DNA of 64,000 bases. It comes from Sphingomonas sp. CROZ-RG-20F-R02-07 (lineage in GTDB: Bacteria; Pseudomonadota; Alphaproteobacteria; Sphingomonadales; Sphingomonadaceae). The notes beneath the pieces are model-generated. The model worked only from the letters and a program-made list of their open reading frames with translations. It was not told the DNA's origin and made no database searches. The position numbers were made by a program, and so were the translations under genes. Shown here in pieces: positions 1-7,276 of the stretch. Numbering within the stretch: the stretch's first letter is position 1; every line of letters begins with the position of its first letter. The stretch spans positions 1-64,000 of the forward strand of contig NZ_JAKNQJ010000003.1 of the NCBI RefSeq assembly GCF_022662335.1, given 5' to 3'.

Positions 1-799
1 CGGCGGATGGTGCGGCAGCCCGCGCGCGGGCGGGTGGCGGCACGGCCGGTCCGACCTCGCGGGTGAGCAGCGCGGCGACCGCGTCGATCGCGACCTCGGC
101 ATCGTCGCCGCGTGCGGTGATCGTCACCGGGGTGTCGTGCGCGAGCCCCAGCCCCAGCAGCGCGATCGAACTGGCCGCCGATGCCTGCCGGCCGGCGCTC
201 GCCAGCGTCACCTCCGCTGCGAGCGGCCGCAGCGCCGCGACGATCCGCGCCGCCGGACGGGCGTGCAAGCCGTGCGGCAGGCCGATGCGCATCGTCCGCA
301 CCCTCTCGGCCCCGCTGGCCACGGCGGTTCCGGGCGCCGCGGCCTGCCGCTCGAACCGGAACAGCGCTTCCCCGACGGCGACGATCCCGCCCGGATGGCG
401 CCAGCCGATCGCGACGCCCGCGCCGGTCAGGAGCAGCGGCGTCACCGCCGCGCTCGCGCCCGTCACCAGCCGATCGAGATCGAAACGGATCAGCGGATCG
501 CCCGCCCTGACCGCGTCGCCGGGGCGGACGAGCGCGGTGAACCCCGCGCCGCACAGCGCGACGCTGTCGATGCCGATATGCATCAGCAATTCGGTGCCGT
601 CCGCCATCGCCATCGTCACCGCATGGCGCGCGGCATGCACCGTCAGGATGGTGCCGTCGCACGGGGCGTGCAGCGTGTCGCCGGTGGGATCGATCGCCAT
701 GCCCTCGCCCAGCATGCCCTCGGCGAAGACCGGATCGGGCACCTCGGCGATCGGCATCGCCCAGCCGGCGAGCGGGGCGAACAGCGTGATGGTGGTCAT
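1..799 (-). CDS. nagF: PTS EIIA-HPr(-EI) multiphosphoryl transfer protein, partial (left edge)
   Basis: Seen: the first 266 codons of a phosphotransferase fusion; the gene leaves the window at base 1 without a stop. Residues 1-150 form a glucose-type EIIA domain with histidines H59 and H74 (LLMHIG), 15 residues apart like the Crr active-site pair. Residues about 168-250 form an HPr domain with the GLHARPAA motif, active H179, and a serine-rich regulatory loop near 207-211. Known: EIIA-HPr-EI proteins named NagF energise GlcNAc uptake by NagE (EIIBC) in alphaproteobacteria and xanthomonads; the EI part would lie beyond the edge. The ATG overlaps the stop of the upstream GH2 gene by 4 bases (ATGA), so it is translationally coupled as the last visible gene of a leftward amino-sugar operon. 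A FruB-like fructose role is less likely, given a Glc-type EIIA and nagA next door. Confidence 0.88.
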   Translation of the reverse strand, partial: MTTITLFAPLAGWAMPIAEVPDPVFAEGMLGEGMAIDPTGDTLHAPCDGTILTVHAARHAVTMAMADGTELLMHIGIDSVALCGAGFTALVRPGDAVRAGDPLIRFDLDRLVTGASAAVTPLLLTGAGVAIGWRHPGGIVAVGEALFRFERQAAAPGTAVASGAERVRTMRIGLPHGLHARPAARIVAALRPLAAEVTLASAGRQASAASSIALLGLGLAHDTPVTITARGDDAEVAIDAVAALLTREVGPAVPPPARARAAAPSA

Positions 800-3303
800 G
801 CGGCGATGATTCCTGAGGCCGCCGTTACCGGCTCCTGGGGGCGGGGCGGGCGGGCGCGGCGCTCGACCGTCAGCGTGGCGGGGCGCAGGCCGGGCACGGT
901 GGCGGCCAGCGTCAGCACGCCGCGCCCGGCATCCGCCGCGACGATCACTTGCGCGAGCCCGTTGAACAAGGACCGCGCGTCGCCCTTTTCGGGCTCGTGG
1001 CAGTTCGGATCGCCATTGCCGACGCCGATGATCGCGCCGCCCGTGATCGCAAAGCGAGCCGGCAGATTGGCGCGCGGCACATGGCGGCCATGTGCATCGA
1101 CCGCGTCGACCGTCACCGGCTGCACGTCCTCGCCATCGCCGGCCATCACGCGGCGCGCGGGCGTCAGCCGCAGCGCGACCGGCGCGCCCGCCGTCTCGTG
1201 CACGGCGCGCGCCACCGCCCGGCCACCGCGATAGGCGATCGCCTCGATCCGGCCGGGCGCATAGCGCACGGTGCACGGTGCCCCCATCACCCGGTCGAGC
1301 GGCGCATCGGCGACGGTGCGGCCGTTCAGGCGCACGACCACGCGATCCGCGTTGCCCGTCACGAGCAAAGCGATCGGCTGCCCCTCGCGGCCCGGCCAGG
1401 TCCAGTGCGGCGCGATCGCCACGACGGGCGTGTCGTCGATCCACTGCGCGCGGCGGATGTCATAGGCGGTCTTGGGAAAGCCGCACAGATCGAGGATCCC
1501 GAAGAAACTGGAGACGGTCGGCCAGGCATAGGGTGTGGGCTCGCCGTGATAATCGAACCCCGTCCAGACGAAGCCGCCCGCGACGAACGGCCGCGCGGCG
1601 ATCGCCTGCCAGCTCGCGCGGTGCGTGGCGCCCCAGCTCGCCGCCTCGGTGTCGTAGGACGAGATGACGTGCGCGGCGGGATCGTTGGCGAACGCACCGC
1701 GCGTCATGAACGCGCTGGTGTCTTCCGAGCTGGTGACCGGCTGCGCGGGGCGCAGCGCGTGGAACTTGTCATATTCGTTCTGGTAATAGTTGAAGCCGGT
1801 GACGCCCACGACCTGCGAGACGTTGGCGGGGGCGTAGAACATGCCGTTCTGTGCCGCGGTCACCGGCCGGCCGTCGTCCAGCCGGCGGACCGCCGCGGCC
1901 ATCCGGCGCACCATCGCCACGCCGGCGGGCGTGCCCTGCATCGGCTCCTCGTTGAAGACCGACCAGAGGATGACGCTCGGATGGTTGCGGTCGCGCCGGA
2001 CCATCCATTCGAGCTGCGCCAGATAATCGGGCGCGGGATCGAAATGGCGGTTCTCGTCCATCACGAGGAACCCCATGCGGTCGGCAAGGTCGAGCAGTTC
2101 GGCGGCCGGCGCATTGTGCGAGCAGCGGATTGCGTTGCAGCCCATGTCCTTCAGCCGCTGGAGCCGCCAGGCGAGCAGCGCATCGGGCACCGCGACGCCC
2201 ACCCCGGCATGATCCTGGTGGAGGCACACGCCCTTCAGCTTCACCGGCATGTCGTTCACGAACAGGCCCCGATCGGCATCGAACCGGATCGTGCGAAAGC
2301 CGATCGCCAGCCGGCGCTCGTCCAGCGTCGCGCCGTCGCCCACCCGAACGATCAGCGTGTAGAGCGTCGGCCGGTCGACCGACCACAGGCCGGGCGTGCC
2401 GGCCGCCAGCGTCAGCCGCGCCTCGGCGCGATCGAGCGACGCGACGCTCGCCGTCGCGCTGCCCGTGGCGACCACGCGCCCGTCGGATGCCACCAACGTC
2501 GCCGCCACGCTCGGCATGGCGACGGCATCGGCGATGTTCTCCAGCGTGACCGTCACGGGCACGCGCCACTGCCCGTCGTCGCCGCGCCGCGGATCGGCAT
2601 GCACGCCGTCGGTCGCGATCGACACCGCCGGCCGCCGCGCGAGCCAGGCATGGCGGTAGAGGCCGGCGCCTTCGTACCACCAGCCCTCCATCGCGTTCGC
2701 ATCGACGCGCACCGCGATCACGTTCGGCTCGTCGCCGAACCGCGCGAACGGCGTCAGGTCGACATAGATGCCGTTATAGCCCGACCAATTGTGCGCCACG
2801 ACGCTGCCGTTCACCCAGATCGTGGCGTGGGTGGCGATCGCGCCGAACTGGATCTCCAGCTTGCGGCCACGATCGGCGGGGTCGAGCCGGAGCGTGCGGC
2901 GATACCAGCCGATGCCGCGCGGGCGATAGCCCTGGCTGACATTGGCGGTCTCGACGACGGGCTGGAACGACGCCCAATCGTGCGGCAGCGTCACCGCCTC
3001 CCAGCCACGATCGTCATAGCCGATCGCGGCCGCGCCCTGCGCGGCGCCCGCCTTCACGCTGTTGTAGGTCGCGTCGTGCGTCGCGGGCGGCGGCGGGACG
3101 ATGTCGCCCGCATGGAAGCGCCAGCCATGATCGAGCAGCACGCGCGATGGATCGGTGACCGGCAGCCGTTCGGGCAGTTGGTCGAGCGGCGGCGGCATCG
3201 GCGGCCCGGCGTCGGTGTGTCCGGCCGCCGGCAGCGGGCCGACCGCGAGCGCTGCGCCGATCGCGGCGGAGCCCTGCAGCAGCGCGCGCCGGTCGAGCGT
3301 CAT
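796..3303 (-). CDS. GH2 beta-galactosidase with DUF4982, exported
   Basis: An 835-residue glycoside hydrolase family 2 enzyme, probably a beta-galactosidase acting in the periplasm. The N-terminus has a Tat-like signal (DRRALLQGS followed by a hydrophobic stretch to about residue 28). The sugar-binding and immunoglobulin-like domains precede a TIM barrel with SVFNEEP (E452, acid/base) and TSSED (E527, probable nucleophile) and the WTGFDYHGEPTPY block typical of this GH2 branch. A DUF4982-type domain (about 640-700) and a C-terminal Ig-like domain follow. The start chosen is the ATG at 3303, which overlaps the nagA stop by 4 bases; a longer reading adds 21 residues without a good signal. Sitting between nagA and nagF, it probably removes terminal galactose from glycans that feed GlcNAc to the cytoplasm. 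Exact linkage specificity cannot be read from sequence. Confidence 0.87.
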   Translation of the reverse strand: MTLDRRALLQGSAAIGAALAVGPLPAAGHTDAGPPMPPPLDQLPERLPVTDPSRVLLDHGWRFHAGDIVPPPPATHDATYNSVKAGAAQGAAAIGYDDRGWEAVTLPHDWASFQPVVETANVSQGYRPRGIGWYRRTLRLDPADRGRKLEIQFGAIATHATIWVNGSVVAHNWSGYNGIYVDLTPFARFGDEPNVIAVRVDANAMEGWWYEGAGLYRHAWLARRPAVSIATDGVHADPRRGDDGQWRVPVTVTLENIADAVAMPSVAATLVASDGRVVATGSATASVASLDRAEARLTLAAGTPGLWSVDRPTLYTLIVRVGDGATLDERRLAIGFRTIRFDADRGLFVNDMPVKLKGVCLHQDHAGVGVAVPDALLAWRLQRLKDMGCNAIRCSHNAPAAELLDLADRMGFLVMDENRHFDPAPDYLAQLEWMVRRDRNHPSVILWSVFNEEPMQGTPAGVAMVRRMAAAVRRLDDGRPVTAAQNGMFYAPANVSQVVGVTGFNYYQNEYDKFHALRPAQPVTSSEDTSAFMTRGAFANDPAAHVISSYDTEAASWGATHRASWQAIAARPFVAGGFVWTGFDYHGEPTPYAWPTVSSFFGILDLCGFPKTAYDIRRAQWIDDTPVVAIAPHWTWPGREGQPIALLVTGNADRVVVRLNGRTVADAPLDRVMGAPCTVRYAPGRIEAIAYRGGRAVARAVHETAGAPVALRLTPARRVMAGDGEDVQPVTVDAVDAHGRHVPRANLPARFAITGGAIIGVGNGDPNCHEPEKGDARSLFNGLAQVIVAADAGRGVLTLAATVPGLRPATLTVERRARPPRPQEPVTAASGIIAA

Positions 3304-4436
3304 TCGCGCCGTTCCCCGCCGATCCACGTCGCCCGCGCGGCGAAGCCGGCATCGAGCCACACCCAATCGGCGCGCAAACCCGCCGCCAGGTCGCCGCGCT
3401 CATGGCCCAGCCCGAGAAACGCCGCGGGGTTGGCCGCCGCCATCCGCGACGCCGTCGCCGGCGCGATCCCCAGCATCGACACGGTGTTCGCCACCGCCCG
3501 TGCCATGTCGAGATCGGATCCGGCCAGCGTGCCGTCGGCAAAGGCGCAGACGCCATCGGCGACCCGGATGGGGCGGCCCTGCAGCACGAAATCCTTCTCG
3601 CGCGCGCCGACCGACGACATCGCGTCCGTCACCAGCATCATCCGTTCTACGCCGCGCGCGCGCAGGGCGATGCGGAGCACGGTGGGCGAGACGTGAACGC
3701 CGTCCACGATCAACCCGCACCAGGGCCGCGGATCGTCGAGCGCAGCGCCGATCAGCCCTGGCGCGCGCTGCTGCATGGCGGGCATCGCGTTGAACAGATG
3801 CGTGATGCCACTGAGCCCGGCATCGAAGGCCGAAAGCGCGCCCGCATGATCCACCTCGGTATGGCCCGCGCTGACCCGCACGCCCGCCGCCGCCAGCGCG
3901 GCAATATCGGGCAGCCGCGCCAGCTCGGGCGCGATCGTCACCATCACCACCCCCAGGCGCGGGCGCGACAGCAGCGCGATCATCGCATCGTCGAGCAGGC
4001 GGAACCGGGTCGCGTCATGGATGCCCTTGCGCGCGAGCGCCAGGAACGGCCCCTCGATATGAACACCGACGACGCCCGGCACGCCGGCCGCGATCGCCGC
4101 GTCCACCGCATCCAGCGCGCGCTCGATCCGATCGGGATAGTCGCTGATGAGCGTGGGCAGGAAGGCGGTCGTCCCGAACGCCGCATGCGCCGCGCCAATC
4201 GCGGCAATGCCCGCGACGCTCGTCTCGTCGTTGAACAGCACGCCACCGCCGCCGTTCACCTGCGTGTCGACGAAGCCCGGCATCAGCCAGCCGCCCTCCA
4301 GGTCGATCGCGCCGGCCGCTCCCGCCCCGCACGGTTCGATCGCGACGATCCGCCCGTCCGCGATGGTGATCGCCGCCCCCGGCCACACTGCATCCGCCAC
4401 CACGACATGGCCATTGCCGAAACGAAGGATGGTCAT
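3300..4436 (-). CDS. nagA: N-acetylglucosamine-6-phosphate deacetylase
   Basis: A 378-residue cytoplasmic amidohydrolase that converts GlcNAc-6-phosphate to glucosamine-6-phosphate and acetate. The expected metal and substrate motifs are in order: HIEGPFL (metal Glu), AGHTEVDHAG, THLFNAM (metal His) and VTDAMSSVG (catalytic Asp). It has no signal peptide and a normal length for NagA. The ATG at 4436 overlaps the stop of the SIS deaminase gene by 4 bases, and its own stop overlaps the start of the GH2 gene, so all three are coupled. It takes the product of the NagF/NagE phosphotransferase route and passes it to the deaminase encoded just upstream. Confidence 0.95.
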   Translation of the reverse strand: MTILRFGNGHVVVADAVWPGAAITIADGRIVAIEPCGAGAAGAIDLEGGWLMPGFVDTQVNGGGGVLFNDETSVAGIAAIGAAHAAFGTTAFLPTLISDYPDRIERALDAVDAAIAAGVPGVVGVHIEGPFLALARKGIHDATRFRLLDDAMIALLSRPRLGVVMVTIAPELARLPDIAALAAAGVRVSAGHTEVDHAGALSAFDAGLSGITHLFNAMPAMQQRAPGLIGAALDDPRPWCGLIVDGVHVSPTVLRIALRARGVERMMLVTDAMSSVGAREKDFVLQGRPIRVADGVCAFADGTLAGSDLDMARAVANTVSMLGIAPATASRMAAANPAAFLGLGHERGDLAAGLRADWVWLDAGFAARATWIGGERRE

Positions 4437-5464
4437 CGGGTCTGGGTCACCTTGGCGAGATGCGGCGGCCGGTCGGGATCGAGCCCGCGCATCCGGGCGA
4501 GGCGTTCGGCGGCGCCATAGAAGCTGGCCAGCATCAGGATCGGCTGGATCGCGGCATGCGCGGCCTCGACCGGCAGCAGCGCGCCGTCGTCCGCCCCGGC
4601 ACGCAGCACGATCGCACCACGCGCCGCGAATTCGTCCGCGACGGCCGTGACGCCCTCGCCCGCGGCATCGCCCGTCGCGAAGGCGAGCACGGGGAAACCG
4701 GGCCCCACGATCGCCATCGGCCCGTGGCGCACTTCGGCGGCGCTGAACGGCTCGGCCTGGATCGCGCAGGTCTCCTTCAGCTTCAGCGCCGCCTCCTGCG
4801 CCGCGGCGAAGCCATAGCCGCGGCCGATGACGAACATCTGCCGCGCCGCCGCCAGCGGTGCCACGCCCGCCGACCAGTCCTGCGCGACGGCGCGCGCGAG
4901 CAGGTCGGGCAGCGCCGCCACCGCCTCCGCCAGCGCGCCGTCCTGCGACCAGGCCGCCACCAACGCCACCATCAGCGTCATCGCGGCGAGGCAGGATTTG
5001 GTCGCCGCCACCGAGCGTTCCGGGCCGGCGCTGAGCGGCAGCAGCCAATCGGCCTGCGTGGCGAGCGGCGAACCTTCGTCGTTGACCAGCGCGGCGACCT
5101 CGATCCCCGCCGCCTGCCAAGCCGCCGTGGTCGCCAGCAGATCGGGGCTGCGGCCCGATTGCGAGATCGCGATGCACAGCGCCCCCTCCGTCTCCACCGG
5201 CGCCGCGAACAGCGAAGCCACCGACGGCGCGACCGAGACGACCGGCACGCCCAGCATCGTCTCGATCAGATATTTGCCATAGGTCGCCGCATGGTCCGAC
5301 GAACCGCGCGCGCAGGTGCCGACCAGCCGCACCGGCCGCTGCCGCAGCCGCGCGGCGAGCGTCGCGATCGTCTCGCGATTGGCGAGCAGCGCACGCCGCG
5401 CCGCCTCGGGCGCCTCCAGGCTTTCGCGGCGCATCAGGCTGATCGGGTCGGTCGCGACTGTCAT
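4433..5464 (-). CDS. nagB-II: SIS-domain glucosamine-6-phosphate deaminase, NagB-II type
   Basis: A 343-residue protein with two SIS (sugar isomerase) domains and no glutaminase domain, so it is not GlmS. The first SIS domain carries VGTCARGSSDHAATYGKYL, the second FVIGRGYGFAAAQEAALKLKE with the Glu/Lys region typical of the GlmS isomerase half. Known: in alphaproteobacteria and Shewanella such proteins (NagB-II) replace the classical NagB and turn glucosamine-6-phosphate into fructose-6-phosphate and ammonia. Position directly before nagA (4-base overlap) and 4 bases after the GntR gene supports this job. An AgaS-type galactosamine-6-phosphate deaminase is the alternative, but the surrounding genes point to GlcNAc. 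Confidence 0.88.
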   Translation of the reverse strand: MTVATDPISLMRRESLEAPEAARRALLANRETIATLAARLRQRPVRLVGTCARGSSDHAATYGKYLIETMLGVPVVSVAPSVASLFAAPVETEGALCIAISQSGRSPDLLATTAAWQAAGIEVAALVNDEGSPLATQADWLLPLSAGPERSVAATKSCLAAMTLMVALVAAWSQDGALAEAVAALPDLLARAVAQDWSAGVAPLAAARQMFVIGRGYGFAAAQEAALKLKETCAIQAEPFSAAEVRHGPMAIVGPGFPVLAFATGDAAGEGVTAVADEFAARGAIVLRAGADDGALLPVEAAHAAIQPILMLASFYGAAERLARMRGLDPDRPPHLAKVTQTR

Positions 5465-5468
5465 GGCA

Positions 5469-6206
5469 TCACAGGTCCGTCAGTTCGGCGACGAAATCAT
5501 AGGCGTCGCCCCGGTAGAAGGATTGGGTGAACTCGACCGCGCGGCCGTCGCGCAGGAAGCCGCAGCGTTCGATCAGCAGACCGGGGCTGCCCGGATCGAT
5601 GCCGAGCAGCCGCGCATGGTTGCCGAGCACCGGCACCGCGCGCAGCCGCTGCAGCGCGCGCGTCGGCCGGTGACCCGTCGCGTCGAGCGCGGTGTAGAGC
5701 GAATCGGTGACGTCTTCGATGCCGGGCAGGCACCAGCCGGGGATCGTCGAGAATTCCAGCGCCATCGGGATCTCGTCGGCATGGCGGACGCGGTGAAAGC
5801 GCAGGACCGGCGCGCCGGGCGAGAGGCCGAGCTGCATCGCCTCCTCCGGCATCACCAGCCCCGCCGCGCGCGAGATCCAGCTGCTGCTCGGCGACCGGCC
5901 CCGCGCGATCATGTCCTCGGAAAAGGACGAGATCCGCGCGAAGCTCTTCTCGATCCGGCGCGACACCGTCGTGCCCGCGCCCCGCCGGCGCACGAGCAGC
6001 CCCTCCTCGACCAGCTCGGCCATCGCCTTGCGGATCGTGATGCGCGAAATGCCGAATTCGATCGCCAGGTCGCGCTCCGCGGGCAGCGCGGCGTCTTCCT
6101 CGAGCACACCGCCCGCGATCGCCTCCCGCAACAGCCGCGCGAACTGGACGTAGAGCGGCGCGGGATCGCTTGGCACCATCGGCCCGATGCGCGATGCAAA
6201 CGTCAC
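5469..6206 (-). CDS. nagQ: GntR-family (HutC/UTRA) regulator, NagQ-like
   Basis: A roughly 245-residue transcription factor with an N-terminal winged helix (ERDLAIEFGISRITIRKAM) and a C-terminal UTRA effector domain. The GTG at 6206 is favoured because a GGGGGGAG Shine-Dalgarno lies 11 bases before it; an ATG at 6179, just before the conserved LYVQFARLL helix, lacks one, and an ATG at 6260 would add 18 unconserved residues. It sits directly upstream of the deaminase gene, leaving 4 bases. Known: GntR regulators called NagQ control GlcNAc genes in sphingomonads, Caulobacter and Xanthomonas and bind TGGTAT-type palindromes. Inferred: it senses an amino-sugar phosphate and represses this locus through the palindromes at 7138 and 6260. 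Confidence 0.82.
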   Translation of the reverse strand: MTFASRIGPMVPSDPAPLYVQFARLLREAIAGGVLEEDAALPAERDLAIEFGISRITIRKAMAELVEEGLLVRRRGAGTTVSRRIEKSFARISSFSEDMIARGRSPSSSWISRAAGLVMPEEAMQLGLSPGAPVLRFHRVRHADEIPMALEFSTIPGWCLPGIEDVTDSLYTALDATGHRPTRALQRLRAVPVLGNHARLLGIDPGSPGLLIERCGFLRDGRAVEFTQSFYRGDAYDFVAELTDL

Positions 6207-6259
6207 GACGCGGCAAACTCCCCCCGAAGATCCTGCAGCCACGACCGCGATTGGCCGCA

Positions 6260-6274
6260 TTTGTCATATATTGG
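6260..6274. promoter_or_regulatory. Degenerate operator-like site before the GntR gene
   Basis: TTTGTCATATATTGG shares the core GTCATATA and 10 of 15 positions with the perfect palindrome at 7138-7152. It overlaps the last codons and stop of the cutC-like gene and lies about 55 bases upstream of the GntR start. It is a candidate autoregulatory site; the right half has lost the ACCAA arm, so binding is uncertain. Confidence 0.35.
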
Positions 6275-7058
6275 CATTATCAACTTCCTCGCGCAATGCT
6301 CTTACGATCGTCTCGTCCGCCGGGGCGAAGGCCAGCCCGAACCCCAATGGATCGGGCACGGTGGCGGTCGTCCGCCCGCCGTTCGATCGGGCGGTCGCGT
6401 GCAGCGCGCGAAGGCCCGCCGCGACGAACAGCCGCGCATTGCCGGGATCGACGCCGGCGCCCGCGACGATGCGGCAACGCCCCTCCGCCCGCTCCGCCAT
6501 GGCCGACAGGGTGGCGATACCGTCAGTGGCGCGCGGCTGCCCACCCGAGCTGAGGATCTGGTCGATGCCTGATGCCACCGCCTGCGCCACGGTTCCGACC
6601 GGATCGGCAACGGTGTCGATCGCCCGGTGGAGCGTGATGTGCGGAGCCCCGGCCCTGTCGCGCCAGCGGTTCATCGCTGGCCAGTCGATTGCGCCATGCC
6701 GTGCCACGCCGAAGACGAGCCCGTCCACGCCCGCCGCGAGCAGTGCACGCGCCTCGCCAGCCGCGATCGCCATCTCGTCGGCGTCATAAGCGAAATCGCC
6801 CGCGCGGGGCCGCACCATCGCGCGGACCGCGACGCCCGCCGGCCGCGCGACCGCCAGCACCGCCTCCGCCAGACCCTGCGACGGAGTCAGCCCGCCGAGC
6901 ACGAGCGCCGAGCAGAGCTCGATCTGATCGGCGCCGCCGGCGATCGCACGGTGTGCGCTGACGAGCGAATCCACGCAGATCTCGAGAAAGCCGGAAGCGC
7001 GCTTCGCCCGCGACCGATCGGCGTGCGGATCGCTCCCTGCCCCTTCGTCATGCGCCAT
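6264..7058 (-). CDS. cutC: CutC-family TIM-barrel protein
   Basis: A 264-residue protein of the CutC family (PF03932). Recognisable blocks are LEICVDSL near residue 25, GADQIELCSALVLGGLTPS, VRAMVRPRAGDFAYDADE, DGLVFGVA, ITLHRAID, ILSSGGQPRATDG and IVAGAGVDPGNA. Known: CutC was named for copper homeostasis, but the fold is a TIM barrel with no clear metal site and its true role is debated. The start ATG at 7058 has GGGGG six bases upstream. It is the first gene of the leftward amino-sugar operon, divergent from the TonB receptor gene, which suggests a sugar-related rather than copper-related role here; that is inference. Confidence 0.85.
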   Translation of the reverse strand: MAHDEGAGSDPHADRSRAKRASGFLEICVDSLVSAHRAIAGGADQIELCSALVLGGLTPSQGLAEAVLAVARPAGVAVRAMVRPRAGDFAYDADEMAIAAGEARALLAAGVDGLVFGVARHGAIDWPAMNRWRDRAGAPHITLHRAIDTVADPVGTVAQAVASGIDQILSSGGQPRATDGIATLSAMAERAEGRCRIVAGAGVDPGNARLFVAAGLRALHATARSNGGRTTATVPDPLGFGLAFAPADETIVRALREEVDNANI

Positions 7059-7276
7059 GGATGCCCCCTTCTGCTCAATTCACACCACATTTCCCCAGCC
7101 GACACAAATCTGCAAAAAAAGATTGATTGGCCTGCAATTGGTCATATACCAAGTTCCAAGCATCCCGAAGGCGGCATCGATGCCGGGAGAGATGCGAGCG
7201 GCCCACCGGCCGATGATTGCAGGGAAGCGACGACCAGTGCCGACGCATGGGGCGGCGGCGACGAGGGGGGATTGTT
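7059..7276. promoter_or_regulatory. Divergent control region between cutC-nag operon and TonB receptor
   Basis: A 218-base gap between oppositely transcribed genes, locally AT-richer than its surroundings. For the rightward gene a possible promoter is TTGATT (7123-7128), a 16-base spacer and TATACC (7145-7150). The palindrome at 7138-7152 covers that -10. The receptor Shine-Dalgarno AGGGGGG lies at 7264-7270. Confidence 0.5.
7138..7152. promoter_or_regulatory. Perfect palindromic operator TTGGTCATATACCAA
   Basis: Arms TTGGT and ACCAA are exact inverted repeats around CATAT. The form resembles the TGGTAT-type boxes described for GntR-family NagQ regulators. It overlaps a plausible -10 of the TonB receptor gene and lies about 80 bases upstream of the cutC-like start, so one bound repressor could control both directions. 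That the GntR protein binds it is inference. Confidence 0.65.

Noticed and set aside
949..3696. 915-codon rightward open frame
   Set aside because: Antisense to the GH2 and nagA genes; Arg/His/Ala-rich product without motifs, a usual artefact of high GC.
3300..5177. Longer nagA reading of 625 codons
   Set aside because: The added N-terminal part is a shadow of the deaminase gene in another frame; true NagA starts at 4436.
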